From NCBI RefSeq assembly GCF_905115235.1, contig NC_051850.1, positions 9,829,841-9,893,840 on the forward strand: a stretch of DNA of 64,000 nt. Reading direction: 5' to 3'. The DNA comes from Hermetia illucens. Taxonomy: Eukaryota > Arthropoda > Insecta > Diptera > Stratiomyidae. The notes under the pieces are model-generated. The model did not search any database. It was not told the DNA's origin and was given only the letters and a program-made list of their open reading frames with translations. The translations under genes were made by a program, and so were the position numbers. Below are positions 12,426 to 24,589 of the stretch, one piece after another. The stretch's first letter is position 1, and the number at the start of each line of letters is the position of its first letter.

Positions 12426-12619
12426 AACCTTGCCTCCAACCGCGAACTCAACCTCCATCAAAAACTGCAACTACGAGTTCACCTTCGACCATGTAGGCTT
12501 CATTTGAATTTTGTAGAAAATTTGTCAATCCTGATTTCAAACGTTTCGGCAAACTCTCAGCCATTATAGGCATACGTCAAGAAAATATTGATTGTAAGGT
12601 TTCGAGTAAAAGTTCAGAA

Positions 12620-12625
12620 AATAAA
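12620..12625 (+). terminator. Poly(A) signal of gene 2
   Basis: AATAAA lies about 195 bases after the stop codon, in an A/T-rich stretch. It is the first canonical signal downstream. Confidence 0.55.
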
Positions 12626-12649
12626 AATTTAAAAAAAAATACATTTTCA

Positions 12650-15600
12650 GGAGTTTTGAATGTACTTTAACTTCTTCCAAAACCCTGGCAATCCTCTCCA
12701 AAGTAAGAGTAGCAGCATTTGCAGCGGCGCTTTAACTGAGCAAGGGTTCAACTATTCCTATCCTCCTTGCCCACTTCGAAGTTCAGCACATATCAATTTA
12801 CCATGGGCTGGCATTTTCCGGACAATACCGATTTTCAAGGAGTCTTCCAGGTGCCTCCTCTCTGAGCAAAATTGTAGACAGTAGAATATGACATGCTCCG
12901 AGGCCTGAAGGATGCAACAACATTCAGAGCCAAAGAGGGAATCATCTAACCTAACTCGGTGCAGATAGTTTCCGTCACTATCATATCCTGAGAGGAACTG
13001 AGTCAAGTGGTAGGTACTCTCGCTGTTCCGTCCGCCGTCTACTCCAAAATACGGAACGTATGGATCTAGCAACCCCTCTACATATCATCCTACCTTTCCT
13101 GACACTTTTTCAGCCACTCCCACTTTCCTGCGCTTCGGTATTTTGTACCCTCGCCTGAAGTTACTCTGAAGGTGTTGCGCCCCTCAGCGCCACCAAATGT
13201 CAGTTAGCGTTTAGCGTCCTCCGACTGCTTTCATACTCTAGTGCTTCCTCTCGCAACGGGGCCTCAAATATTAGTCATCATCCGTGCTAACTACACAGCG
13301 TCCTCTGCCGCTTTCTTAAGGGTATAGTTAAAGTGCCCCTTGAAATTGATCCTCGATCATTACCCTCAGGTACGTGATAATCGGTTTTGAAGTTATGTTG
13401 TGGCCACCAATATGAAAACAAACCATCCCTTGCCTACAGGTGGTTATCAAAACCACAAGACCTTTGTCCTTTCTTCCACAAAACAAAGCCAAACCTGTGA
13501 GGAGTGGGGGTGGAGCAAGCGCTCATTGTGCTTCATATTCTGCTGGAAAGGACCCATCACTGAGCCCTGTGTTACTCATTCGGTGATGGTGTACTGCTTA
13601 GGTGCCTCAAGTACCTAATGACATCCACCGCAGCATTTATTTAAGGACATTGCTTCCCATGCTGGCTTTAAAACCACGTTCACTCCATCGATGGTTCAAT
13701 GATCTTAACGAAATCCAAACTGTCGCGTTCTGCGCCGTAGGGCAGAACTGACTTCATCGCGCTCATTAGAGGACTTTGTCTGCTTGATGTATGACCACCA
13801 ATATTTGCATTAGCTGATTTAAGGATGAACCTCCAGGTGCAGTTTTGTCCGCTCACGCTTTGATCCGTTTATCTGTCGCATTAATATTCCGAGTATGCTT
13901 TCCGCGTGTCCAACTGGCGACTAGTTGCGACTCTTGTGGCATGTCGAGTATTATTACACTGTCAAATGAAGCGTTCCAGAGGTCCGGCCCTAGGATCATT
14001 CCCTGCACTATCCCCGCCGTTATATCCATTCTTTGACCCTCTAGCATCTCACAGAACAGGGAGTGGTTTATCAGATATTCTTTCAATATCTACAAGAGAT
14101 AGCTGGACACGTGGGATGTATTGTCTACTGGGAATCCTACGGAATTAAAGGCATCTCTGATATCAAACGTTACGAGAAATACCACTCCTCGAGCTCGGCG
14201 GCTGTACGCCACCGCTCGATGAAACGCGTCTACAACTCGCATGACAATATCCATTGCGAATCTGCTTGCTCTGAAATCAAATTGTCTTCAAGATAGATCT
14301 TCAGCTCCAGTCTTCCAGTCTGTATTCAGCTGGAGGGTTTTTCATCATTTTTCCGGTCATGTCAGGCATACAAAGTACCCGGAATGCAGATGGATGGCCA
14401 GAGTCTCCTTTTACTTTGCTGACCAACACAAGCCTCGCCACCTGCTAGCGGAAAGGAAAAGTGCTTTTTTCCAGTTTTTATATCACTACCGAGACACGAT
14501 CGGATTCTGTCGTCTTCTTGTTATTATTATCAATCTGCACAGGATGTGCAAGGAATAGTGCCCCTCAGCACGATCTATCTGCTTGGAGTCGATCGAGCAG
14601 CACTTCTGAAAAGGCCTGATCTTTCAGGTTACCAGTTTATAACCGAATCCCTGCCGGTCCTCACTCACCTTATCGACCAGGTCCTGATATAGTTGTGAGC
14701 TTTGAGTCTGTTCATCGCCCTGCTGGGTACCCTTTTGGCTTATCTGCATGTGTATCTGTCTTTGGATTGCACTCCTCCTCCCGGTCATGCAGTCGTTGCG
14801 TCAAGCGGCAAACTTTGTGACCCTCTTTCTGAAGCTCAGTAATTCCCAACGTTCACCAATGTATAGAAGGTTTGCCACGTCCCGCACTCTCCTGAACATG
14901 GTGCTCCAAGGAGTTGGTCAGCCCTAAGAACGCAGTACATTGATGGTCTCTCAACAAGAAATCTTCGAGAAGTTGCCACCTGTCCATCGGCACATGTTAC
15001 GTCGGGAAAACTTCTTCACAGCCTGGACGCGGGAACCTTGAGGTGGATTCAGTATTTAAAGCTACGAGCCCCGTTCTCGCCACCATTTTAAGAATTCGTT
15101 CCACTCTGGGGTCTGGGTGAAACATGCCCCATTCAAATGTGCTGGCATTGAAGTCATCCTAAATCGCCCTCCAGAGCACATCCCTAAAGCGGGTGCCCTC
15201 TCGAACACAAATGACAGCAGTATCTGATATGTCGAGGTGCAATGAAGGTGGATCCTTTTAGCTACTATTCACTGATGAACATTTAGTCAACAGAAGTCGT
15301 GCATATGATCTGAACGATTTGGATAATATTCACCGCATCCTAGCTCTTTCCAATTCTGCTCTGAAGGTTAGACACCACTACGGGCCAGCAGCCGAACGTA
15401 CTCATCAGACGCCCCACGATCCCTGCATAGAACGCAAATCTCTTTTCCGTTCCAGGTATTTGCTTTATACTCTACCTGGTCGCATCTCAGCTTGCTACTC
15501 TCCTGTCAGGTCCTCGGCAGGTTGTACACGTGTACCTAAGCACCTTTAACAGCTGGTGAAGACGTTGGAGTTCGTATCTTATATAACGCTCTACGAATTC

Positions 15601-16740
15601 TGATTTTTTCGTCGTTATAAGGTTATTAAGCGGTAGCTTATACCATAGTGAGCTGTTGGCCTCGGTAATTCCAATCTGAGCATTGGTTACTTCCACTTTA
15701 TGGTCTCTTCAACTCCGCTCCTTTCTGTGATGCAGATTTCGGATTTCCTAAGAGATATGTATTTTATGATAGAAACCATAGCTTCCTTTCCCTATAGCTT
15801 ATTGACTGCTTCACGAAATGTACCTTTGTTTGTTGTCTTCGGACCTAATTGGACGAGGATTCCACCACTTCCACCCGACACTTTTGCTCTGCTGCCTTCG
15901 CAATTGATCCTATAACAGATTTCGCTGAGAACTTCCACAAAGGTATTGTCTTCCGTCGTCAATAAGCTGAGCGGTCGGTCTAGTCCTCCATTGTTTCCCA
16001 CCTTTTCTTTTGGTGCTCCTCCATTCCCAGCCCTTTGAGCCCTCGATGCTACCAGTCTCTTCCTCCTCTCATTTCCTTTTTTCCCAGTTCGCCCTGTAAT
16101 GGGTCAGCTACGATCCATTTTGCGCTTACGCTCTCAGCAAGGGGCGCGGCTGCTTTTTCTTTTCTTTATTTTCCTGAAGTTCCTCCAGCTTCATCAGCCC
16201 GTTTTTCACAGCTTTGTTGTACACAAGCGCAGCCAACTCCTTCTCCATCCCTACTGTCCCCACAGCCATGTCATTTTTGTTTGGCATGGAAATTTTTACC
16301 CGCGCATTCTGTGCGAGGGAGCGGGCCCCAAAAGTCAGTATCGGGTGTGCCTTTGGGGACTAAACCCCTACCCCCCTTCCCTAAAGTCTGATGGCGGAAC
16401 TTCAAGTAGAAGCCCATAAATGTAAAAAGGAAGATGTGTGTGAAAAGCAGGTGAAACGGGGCTCCCAATTTCACGAGTTGTTCTAAAATGACCCACAAGG
16501 TAGTGATGCGAACAATGCAGGAGGATGCGGGCTCCTATCTACCGATCAAGTCTCCGAGATGTTCGTTCATGTGTTCCAGAATTATTTTAGCTATCGTCTT
16601 TCCGACGCCGGGAGCAAGGAAACACTCCTCCAATTGTCGCGCACAAAAGCTTCCCCTTTTTTGAATCTTAATGGTCATCAGCTCTTCCACTTTCTGATAA
16701 AAGTCGGAGATAAGCAGCATTATCGGGGAATACAACTGAT
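12650..16740 (-). mobile_element. Old R1-clade LINE copy, near full span
   Basis: Reading right to left: an ORF1/gag-like part (about 15,490-16,400, with a VQLGPKTTNKGTFREAV motif and traces of a CCHC knuckle near 15,430), poorly kept endonuclease sequence, a linker near 14,600-14,850, reverse-transcriptase block B (GPDLWNASFD) at 13,850-14,090, and the R1-type 3' end (HLTQFLSG) at 12,758-13,072. Order and orientation are consistent with one insertion of about 4 kb. It carries many frameshifts and stops and several deletions. It is possible that the last 400 bases belong to a separate copy. The 5' limit is uncertain. Confidence 0.65.
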
Positions 16741-16744
16741 CTGC

Positions 16745-18490
16745 AGAAACTGAAGCCGAAACGACGATGCATGGCTTTGGGGGACACCGTCAAAAGCCGC
16801 CAGCGCCAATACTAAGTTTGAGTGGATTGATGGCTAACCATTTCATCCACAAGAGGTGGAACTTTACCAAATGTCTTACGGTTAAGAACTATGGTGAAGG
16901 GTCCCTTCTACCTCTTCACTTGCTAGTCATTATGGATAAGGAGTCAAACATGATCATGTTCCGCTAGACCATCGAAGAATTTGCCATCAAATGCAAGTTT
17001 CCGCTTCACTGGCCAGCATTTTTACTGGTAATCCAATTGTCAATTGGTAGCTGAATCTTATAAGGCAAAATGGATCTTACACTGGAAGGTTCACAGCTCT
17101 CCTACTTTGCGACAAACGGCAGATGAAACACGGAAACGGAGACAAGCAACCATTAGACCATGTTCTTACGCATATCCAGAAGATAACTACTCGCACAGTG
17201 CCGATCAGTTGAAATTCAACTGACATTAATGACAGTACCCTTAAACCTATACCACCAATGGCGAAGTGGTGGGAGTTTTAAAAACCCACAAACCTCCCAC
17301 CATTATTGTTAGGACTAAGACCATATTTCACTTTGACATGACGGAGTAATCATAATCGTAAGTACCCATCATTATAACAAAGTCATCTTTAGGAAGCTTC
17401 TTCTAAACTGCTGATCATAACATATAGAGCCTTCTTTTTTCCTGAATCGAATTCATTACAAAAGTGTGGTACTCCTTAACCAGGACCGGAATCGTCTAGT
17501 CAAGATTCTGTCAAAAACCGCCCCCAGATCAAAAGAGGGTACCTTGTGGTAGGCATCAGTAACAATCTGAAACTGCCTCCACCTGGCTCTCCAATATATC
17601 ATACAATGGCAAGACGGAGAGGGGTATTCTCCAGAGTCCCTACATGTTACTTTAATTAGGCTCAGAATATCGAACTTATATCCCTGGAATTCTCATTCGA
17701 GCTGGGGAATGCAAGCATCCTGGGAACCCTCGATCTCCCTTCGAGGAGCATGTCCACATTTCAGTCCACTTCCATAGCCAAAGGTCGGTGGGTGAGGTTA
17801 AGCCCTATCCAAGGCGTGATTGACATTTTGATAGCAACAAAGTTTTGAAACTTGTCGGTTGTTGTCCAAGACTTTTCTGTGTCTCATGAAAGGCGTCCAG
17901 AACAACGAGAAAAAGATGATTTTGAGTGTATTCTTAAGTACCATGTCATAGGGGATAGTTATAACCTCCGCAAATCCTACTGCGACGCTGATAGCTTTAG
18001 AATTCTCTAAGACCGGCCTACACTTGTTGAGCAACTTCTCTTCCTCTGTTTCCGTCTTCCGAAAAAATCTATGCTCTCCAGTAATACAGTTTTGTCGCCA
18101 AGAAACAAGATCCTCCATTTTTTCTCCTGGTATATTTTGCAAGCTCAGGCTTGAAGGAATCTCATGGGGAGGAGTGGAGCTTCTGTTTAGAATGTAATAG
18201 GGAGTTTAAGATATTGCCAATTTGGTGTTGATACACTGGGTGGTGCTCCTATTTTTTTACAATTTTATTGACTTGCATTCATATTCACCCTTCATCCACT
18301 CAAAGTCCTTCCTTTTTGCCGTTGGAGGACACCAAAAAGGGATAGAAATTTGTAGGCCAGTACCCTGTAAACTATGAAACTTTATTGCTAGCGAAAAGTC
18401 AACAACGCCCGAGGCGTTGGGACTGACCGAACGCTGAAAACCTTTGGCTATTGAGAACGGACTATGGTTGATTTCTGGAATGGGCACAGG
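16745..18490. other. Unassigned stretch
   Basis: No gene or element could be identified. A minus-strand frame of 114 codons at 17,798-18,142 and one of 76 codons at 18,257-18,487 show no motif I know. The neighbourhood suggests decayed transposon sequence. Confidence 0.3.
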
Positions 18491-18494
18491 CTCC

Positions 18495-21400
18495 GCGGCA
18501 ACGTAAGTGAGAGTCCTCTAAAAGCTCAATTTTTCCAACTTGCGTGGGAATTCCAACAATATAAGGTGGGCATTCTGGGCCTAAGCGAAGTAAGATGTTG
18601 GGACTACACTCCTACTCCTTTTCTTCTTCCTGGGTAATGTGCTTATGTACTCTGGAGAGCCAAGTAGAAGCAGGCACGGATCCGGTTCCAGTTTGTTTCT
18701 GACGACTTTGGCAAAGCGCGCTCCCTTAACCGTTTCGTTTTCATGGTTTATGATAAAGTTTTAACTGCAAGATTCCGGTCCATGTAAAGCTCACAGCACA
18801 GCATCACAATTGTACAGTGTTGATCATCAATGGAGACTTCCGACATAGTTGAGAAAGATGCTTTCTACGAGCAATTACACGCAGTTCAATGGAAACTTCC
18901 GAAAGGTGACATTGGGATCGTGATAGGTGATCTGAATGCCAAGGTGGTATCTTGCCTTTGGTGTTCGAGCACAGAATCTACCATAAGCTCAGTTGGGTTT
19001 CAACTGACCGACACCGTAGGAGCTGTCAAATCGAACACCTCGAGATCAGCGGTAGATTTAGTAGGTGTCTCCTGTATGTTCGGAACAAGAGAGGCGCTGA
19101 CATCGGCCTCGAAAGCGATCACCATCTGATGGTAGCTACGTTCTCTTGCGTGTTGTGTCCACCACTTCTCGTAGGTTTTGCGAGTTGCGACCCACTAAAT
19201 GCAACACCGTTTGTATGATCTAGCTGTCGCTTGACATTGGGGGAGCCATTTTGTTGATCGAACGGCAGATATACTGACTGACGATCGATGAGCATTGGGC
19301 CACCATCAAAAATGCTTTTTCCTAGGATGCAATACAGATTGTCGGTCACGTCAAAAAGTGACGTCATAAGATCTGGTTGCAGAATCGTAAAAATGGATCG
19401 ATTAATGGTATAGGTTGAAGCTTTATTGATTGCTGTGAGTGACAAATCACGTGTATACCGCATCACTAAAGAGCCTGCATCTGGTTGCAAATCCTTCGAT
19501 GGTGGTGTAAAGAACGTTAACGGTCGACTTCTCATCCACCATGATGAACAACTCAATTGGTTAAAAGAACACTTCATCACGGTTCTTAGCCGTATCATAT
19601 CTCGTCATGTGGATGACATGCGGATACGAACTATATCCCCAAGCGGACGAGAAATCGTTTCGGCCATCAATGCACGCAAGACAGAGTTTTTTATCACACA
19701 CTACATTAATCTTGGTCATCCGAGATCTTTCCTCGGAAAACAATTTTTTGTTTTTCGATTACATGGCTAACATTTGCGTGAATGCGACATGCACGTTGTT
19801 CGCCCCGCCACATCACTCCACCCCCAGCTGAAACCAAAGGGTGTTTCGTCGGAGAACCAGATGCACGGTTCCCTCAATTCGGCTGCCACAAGTCAAAACG
19901 GAAGAATCACGCGCCTCAAACCCCGATCGTTTTTTCATGCTGGAAGACGGGCTTTAATCAAGAGGTACCCGTTTGACCGTGCCCCCACCCCCCACGTTGA
20001 GATTATAACGATGCCGGCCTCGCTGGAGGACTTCCAAGGGGCCCTCATAAAGTGGCTGCAGCGACTTCCGAAGAGCGTTCGTCCTGATTAGGGGATGCGT
20101 ATAAAATTCGAGATCCCTGGACACGGCAGCTACGGTTTTCGCTTGATTGCTGGGCGGCAACTTTAGGTTTGGCATTACGTCCTTGAGCAGACGCAACAGA
20201 CCCGTAGTGTTAAATCCTGACCTTATGTGAAAATAGGTTCGCTGGGGTGTCTCAGGTTCTCCCTGTATACCAGCTCTGCGAGACTTGCATCAAATTCTTC
20301 TCGATTGGCTGTTCGGAGGCTAAAAAGAACGAGTGGCATGACCTACGACCAAGTAGGGTCATCTTGGGTCATTATAGCGACCTTCAGCGTCCTGTGCCAC
20401 CTTTCGAAAATCCTATTTGATTGCAGGTGCTACGTGGTTGTCCGGTGGCGTTTAAAATCGGGGAGTTTGCCAAACTCTGAGAAAAAGTGGGACTCAAACT
20501 GCATTCCCTGGTCGGTGATTATAATCACCGGCGCAACAAATCGTGGAATCCATCCTCAATAGGGAGCCTCTGCAAAGGACTGTGCAGTAATATCTTTCAG
20601 AGGTATTGCCTCTGGACTACCTATGCGCTCCCCGCCATTACAAACATAATATCCAAAATAATCCTTGAACACGGCAAATAACATCCCGAAAGCTTGACCC
20701 ACATAAAGCAGGCTGGTTTCTGTTCCGGATCCTTCTTCATTGACCTATGGATCATTTTTGAACAGTGCGCGGAATTTGGATCTTCACTGCACCTGACCTT
20801 CGTGACCAGGGAATGTACCTCGGGTGCTCTACGCAGGAGAGGCATTTCGGAGAAGCTAGCAGCTATTACCAGAGCGACATATGATGGCGCGAAATGTTGC
20901 ATGGTGAACTGAGATAAAATCTCGGAGGATTTTCAGGTCGAAAGCGGAGTGCGCCAGGGTTGCATCTCGGCACCGATATTATTTTTTTTTGTTCTGGGTA
21001 AGGTTATTCATGCTGCCTTTCCCGGAGGAAGTGTAGGAATTCAATGGACGATGAGATGTTTCCTTAAACACCACAACTACTCTGATGACATCTGTTGGCT
21101 CCCTCACCGGTTTGTGGAGCTTGCCCAAATGGCTCTGCATTTAGAAAGAGAATCAAGTAGAGTTGCACTGAAGATGAACAGCAACAAAACCAAGGTTTTC
21201 AGTCGGACAGGTCATTTTACTCTCTCTATTTCCACTAATGGTGGAGTATCGTTGACCAGTTTGTATATCTAGGAAGAGTGGTTTCTACCAACGGTGGTGT
21301 TCTTTCTGCGCTGCTATATGGGAGTAGTACGTCGAAAGTGATCCCAACTATTACTTTAAAGTTCTAAGCCTTCATCAACACCTGTCTGCGTCGTATTATT

Positions 21401-21710
21401 GGAATAGGTTGGGCTGACACTACCTCAAACGAAGAACTTGATCGGCGCACAAGTCTAGTACTTGTGCGCACTGTGATCGGAAGGCGAAAGTAGCAGTGGA
21501 TAGGTCACACATTAAGAAGGGGCTACAATTGCATTGCAGACTATGCCATGGAGTGCAATTCCCTCTCCCAAGACGTCCGACGAGTGGGTTGTCCCAAGGG
21601 CACTTGGCGCAGAACAGTAGAAAACGAGTGCAGATGTCTCAGGAAACCATGTGGAGAGCTGAAGGATATTTCTGGTAACCGTGAATAATGGTGTGTATGT
21701 GTGGTTGATG
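18495..21710 (+). mobile_element. RTE-like LINE (family 2), split by a gypsy fossil
   Basis: An apurinic-type endonuclease starts near 18,530 (VGILGLSEVR) and continues with KDAFYEQL and a GDLNAK active-site block (18,860-18,945), then SDHH at about 19,110-19,125. The linker before the reverse transcriptase runs to about 19,740 (DEQLNWLKEHF). After a gypsy insertion, reverse-transcriptase sequence resumes near 20,625 (AITNIISKIILE) with VRQGC (block B), YSDDI in place of the usual F/YADD (block C) and a C-terminal WIGHT...GCPKGTWRRTVE block up to about 21,680. Many frameshifts and stops show it is dead. Confidence 0.75.
19790..20618 (-). mobile_element. Ty3/gypsy fossil nested in an RTE LINE
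   Basis: This contains the left LTR end, which resembles the ends at 4.8 and 56.6 kb ('gccacatcactcc'), followed on the minus strand by the C-terminal part of integrase (PLYEGPLEVLQRG). The piece ends abruptly at the right, where LINE sequence resumes. It is a much reduced, broken copy with several breaks. It belongs to the same gypsy group as the remnant at 56.3-57.7 kb. Confidence 0.7.
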
Positions 21711-21714
21711 GGGG

Positions 21715-22000
21715 TAAGGGGCAACCATATATGTTCATCCAAATGATAAAAAGACAAGAAATTATTATCTTACTTCAATATATTATTTTCTAATCGAAAT
21801 AACGTTATCACCCGATTTATAATTAAGGATATCACAGCTCCCTATTCGGGGACTTAAAAAGACCTCATTTATATATCATATAAATTGCGATGAGGAAGAA
21901 GGTGCAGAAGCAAATAAAATAAGAGGAAAGGAGAGGAAAAGGGGCTGGAGAAGAACTGCATGAGGGTATAGAACAGATCTGAGGAACAGGATGAATTTGA
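21715..22000. other. AT-rich spacer before gene 3
   Basis: This lies between the end of the RTE-like LINE and the 3' end of the inverted peritrophin gene. Most of it should be the 3' flank of that gene. No canonical AATAAA on the minus strand was seen close to the stop codon. Confidence 0.35.
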
Positions 22001-22003
22001 TTA

Positions 22004-23149
22004 CTAAGCATTTACGTTATTATCAGGAGCATTTCTAACTCTGCAGGGAACTACTGAAGGTAAATTACAATTCTGATTTTTTACATCAAAATTATATCCT
22101 GGCGGGCACTTTCCAGCTTTCTTACCAGAAGCTGAACAGTAGTAAAACGATGAGCAACTCGTATCATCTGCAGCGAAGTATCCAACAGGCCTGTTCACAC
22201 ATGGCTCAATCGTGCAGGTGACATTTGAGGCCGATGCGCACTCCTGACTAGTAGAATTGAATGCAAGACCAATTGGACAGTATCCATGAGTTGGAGCTTT
22301 ATCATTGGGTGATTTGCAGTAAAAGTATCCTGTGCAGTTTGCTGGGTCCAAGGCAAAGCGGCTATCATCTGTCGTTGTTCCGCAAATACCGGTGTAGTTA
22401 TATGGAACAGATATTGCAGTTGTTGAACTACCCTCGCTACCATTAGTACTTGAAGTCGAATATTGCACATTCGATGGGTAATCACAAGCGCCAGTCGCGG
22501 GGTTGAAGTAAAGCGTGTTGCCGCAGGATCCAGCAATATATTGACCATTATCGCAGTGGTAATATCCAGAACAGCTTGTTTTGTCTGGCAAAAAGGTTCC
22601 GTTTGGTACATCGGAGCAAATCACGTCAGGTGTATTACTTTCGCACTCATAGCTAGGATCATTGACGCAAACTTCTAAGGTAGAATTGAAGTAGTACCCA
22701 CTACTGCAGAGACCAGCACTTCCAACGGAGTTTGCACAGTGGAAGTATCCATGACAGTTGTTTGGGTCTGCGACATAGGAGTCGTCTGGTTGATTTTGAC
22801 AAATATTCATAACGGGAGAGGATGGGCAGTTGACGTTTCTAGCTGGCTCGCAGGATGCTGAAGAAGGGTTGAACATATATCCTGAATTACATATTCCTGT
22901 TTCCACAACTTCGCCGAGGCTACAGGCAATCCACGCCGCACATGATGTTGGATTTGGAACGTAAGTGGTGGTAGAACTAGCTTGGTTAATACAAGCATTC
23001 TGACAGTACCCGGATCTTGGCAGGGATGCAAAGAAAGTGATGAGAAATGCAGCCAAGGCTGTTAAAACAAGAATGTATATTTAAATACATCTTCACGAAG
23101 ATCTTTCCAAATATTGTTAAAAAGATACTTTCATAGACCTACCAACCAT
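22004..23149 (-). CDS. Secreted peritrophin-like protein, five CBM14 domains, inverted paralogue of gene 2
   Basis: On the minus strand the exons are 23143-23149 (ATGGTTG) and 22004-23058, separated by an 84-base phase-1 intron (donor gtaggt, acceptor aacag), giving 353 aa. The joined start MVALAAFLITFFASLP is a good signal peptide. CBM14 domains lie at about residues 25-80, 89-141, 150-202, 228-284 and 289-341. Domains 1 and 5 match gene 2 especially well (STTTYVxNPTSC, VGYFA). Domain 3 lacks its sixth cysteine: residue 202 is Tyr (TAT) where gene 2 has Cys (TGT), so its partner cysteine should be unpaired. The function is inferred as chitin binding in the peritrophic matrix or cuticle. The intact frame, splice sites and promoter argue for a live gene. 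Confidence 0.87.
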
Positions 23150-23224
23150 TTCGCCTGAGTTTTTCCCCATTTCTTTTCTTATCGCAATTTTTCAATTCGT
23201 GTTTAAGATACTGCAAAATTTTTT

Positions 23225-23261
23225 TACTGATACCGGAATTTGGAATTTTTTCCTTTTTATA
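23225..23261 (-). promoter_or_regulatory. Core promoter of gene 3: TATA box and initiator
   Basis: On the minus strand TATAAAAAGG (23252-23261) is followed by TCAGTA (23225-23230), with the +1 A 34 bases after the first T of the TATA box. The arrangement is almost identical to that of gene 2. Confidence 0.75.
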
Positions 23262-23264
23262 CTT

Positions 23265-23575
23265 CAACGAAGAACAAATTAGTTCCGACAGCGAACCATG
23301 TTCAAAATAGATTAGGCGTCTTCATCAACAATTGTCGTGCAAATGCGCTGATTACTGGTGCAAAACAAGGCAAGATATAAAGATAATTCACGTGCTTCCG
23401 TCAACACTTTTTTTGGGATTTTCGAAAAGGTCATTGGTGACTTGTTGCTACTTTTGAAATTGGGAAGATTTCGAGTAGAGAAAGTTAAACGGTGTCCTGC
23501 AATTAGAGCTACAACTTACAACTTTATAGATTTCTCATGACTCCACGATTTGTGTTGTTTTGTCTTTTTTCTGTA
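23265..23575. other. Upstream flank of gene 3, nothing recognised
   Basis: AT-rich sequence with no coding pattern. It should hold the upstream control region of gene 3. Confidence 0.35.
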
Positions 23576-23579
23576 GGTT

Positions 23580-24580
23580 TCAAACTTGTAAATAGCTATT
23601 GACAATAGCTGCGAGATAGGCGAGAATTCCAATCTTCGCCACAGATTCTCATATTAGATTCCAATTGGCCACATTGAATTCATTTCGCAGGTCCAGGTTC
23701 ACCACCACGCAGTATTTGCTGGTTCAACACTTTCCGTAAATTGCATTCTCGGCCAAGCCAGTTACCAATTTGATGGCATCAATGATTGATCTAACCTTAC
23801 GGAACTCGTACTGTCGATCTGAAAGGCCTCCTTGACTCTCAACGACCGAGACTAATCTAATGAAGATGATGCATATAGGTCTCTAGGAGGTTGGCTCACT
23901 CGTAGGTTTACCAGCCTTCGGCAGTAGTACTAACTTCTGCCACTTCCATGCCGCAGGAAATATCACCGCGCCCTCCTCTTGTTGAGAAAATAACCCCTGG
24001 GTGATTTTTAGCAAAGGATTGGGCACATGATCTGCGGAGATGAATGGTCTCTGAATCGTTCCCTCACAATTCTCCAGACGCTGCACCAATGGTTTACGTT
24101 CGCTTCCGAACAGAGTTCCTTAAAACATTCCCTCTTTCTCCGTTAGATGGCGAGTTTGAGGGTTTTGTGGGCTTTCTTGTAGGCGCGCTGTTTTTTCCCT
24201 AATCGATTCTATGTGACGCCCTCTGAGCCGTTGTTCTTATTCGGCGGCTGGCTGACCAAAAGCTGGCTAGCTCATTACTCCACCAGAAGTTTGGCCGTTT
24301 ATTGGGGAATGACCACCTTTTAGGCATAAGCGCGTCATTTGCTTTGGCGATGCGTTGTACTACATGAACAGCTCTTTTCGTAGAGGAACTTGCTTTACTT
24401 CGTTAGGCACCTTCAAGCTCTGCTTATCGAAGATCAGGCTGAAATCTTTCTTGATTTCGAGCATGGTGATCTGCCCTGTGTCTCCAACATACTTTAAAGA
24501 AGATTGCCTGGTCACGTTTTCGGTGAAGCCTTTACTGACGCGTCAGTGCGGAGTTGACAAAAAGTCATATCTATAATTGA
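23580..24580 (-). mobile_element. R1-clade LINE fragment
   Basis: The minus strand aligns by eye with 36,910-37,870 of the better R1 copy. It contains the reverse-transcriptase N-terminal part, the PKAGKP motif and the linker before it. About 180 bases present in the better copy (37,330-37,500) are missing here between the two halves, so this copy has an internal deletion as well as frameshifts. Neither a 3' tail nor an endonuclease is seen. Confidence 0.7.
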
Positions 24581-24589
24581 AAAAAGAAC

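Noticed and set aside
17798-18142. 114-codon minus frame, considered as a host gene
   Set aside because: It contains plausible charged and hydrophobic stretches but no motif. No promoter, splice sites or homologous copy in the window supports it.
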